Source: Paenibacillus xylanexedens
GTDB lineage: Bacteria > Bacillota > Bacilli > Paenibacillales > Paenibacillaceae
DNA: 64,000 bases
Assembly (NCBI RefSeq): GCF_001908275.1
Contig: NZ_CP018620.1
Coordinates: 5,828,001-5,892,000 of the forward strand
Direction of reading: 5' to 3'
In this document: piece after piece, positions 63,997 through 64,000 of the stretch
Layout: every line of letters starts with the position of its first letter
How positions within the stretch are numbered: the stretch's first letter is position 1
The notes under the pieces: generated by a model
Seen by the model: the letters and a program-made list of their open reading frames with translations, nothing else
Told to the model about the DNA's origin: nothing
The model's database searches: none
Made by a program: the position numbers and the translations under genes

Positions 63997-64000
63997 ATGA
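63997..64000 (+). CDS. Start of a gene that leaves the window
   Basis: An ATG at 63997 follows AAAGGAG (63982-63988) with eight bases between. It is divergent from the AraC gene and is its most likely target. Only the first codon is visible, so the product is unknown. Confidence 0.5.

Overview
The window looks like a chromosomal segment of a Paenibacillus species. The evidence is low-to-mid GC Firmicute-style DNA with strong AGGAGG-type ribosome binding sites and frequent TTG starts. It also carries a XynD-like GH43 enzyme with a CBM36 module (a P. polymyxa hallmark), a BclB-type collagen-like spore-surface protein, and Bacillus-type Fur, CcpA (cre), PhoP and BglG/LicT (RAT) sites. No rRNA, tRNA, CRISPR array, prophage or intact insertion sequence was seen.

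Layout. 1-2.6 kb: the end of an ankyrin-repeat gene, a FAD oxidase, an HxlR regulator divergent from a DoxX gene, and a probable gene remnant. 2.7-4.8 kb: a collagen-like BclB-family gene and a stand-alone copy of its head domain. 5.4-9.8 kb: two secreted GH43 hemicellulases behind a cre site. 9.9-15.4 kb: an SDR lacking the usual catalytic Tyr, an LRR-like protein, a dCache chemoreceptor and an aminotransferase. 15.6-26.9 kb: an iron-siderophore island with a double-length permease, three binding lipoproteins, a ferredoxin-NADP reductase-like enzyme, two AraC regulators fused to binding-protein-like sensor domains, four Fur boxes, and a CueP copper protein. 27-34 kb: a broken PTS EIIBC gene, hybrid cluster protein, a calcium P-type ATPase and a frameshifted VOC gene. 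34-46.4 kb: MFS transporters, DUF2625, a beta-helix lipoprotein, an RsbQ-like hydrolase with a PAS-GGDEF cyclase, a TetR gene, an Sde182-like lipoprotein, a SUKH/DUF1697/unknown trio, and Hsp20. 46.5-49 kb: a Fur-box-preceded PchR-like regulator and an MFS exporter. 49-58 kb: two genes with four-repeat Pho boxes (a beta-propeller protein and an alkaline phosphatase) flank an S-layer-anchored esterase under a RAT element and a third AraC/binding-protein locus. 58-64 kb: VOC, a GNAT-like protein, a membrane chemoreceptor, a pectate lyase and an AraC regulator next to a gene that leaves the window.

How it fits together. The theme is a soil or plant-litter saprophyte. It has secreted enzymes for arabinoxylan and pectin under carbon control (cre and RAT), iron scavenging under Fur plus ligand-sensing AraC regulators, and phosphate scavenging under PhoP. 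Four siderophore-type binding proteins share one visible permease and no visible ATPase.

Most interesting points: (1) one reading frame runs from an AraC regulator through a Fur box, an internal ribosome binding site and a lipobox into a siderophore-binding lipoprotein; (2) an RsbQ-type hydrolase is paired with a protein whose RsbP-like PAS domain is joined to GGDEF instead of a PP2C phosphatase; (3) two unrelated extracellular-protein genes 10 kb apart each carry a cre site plus a textbook RAT-terminator leader.
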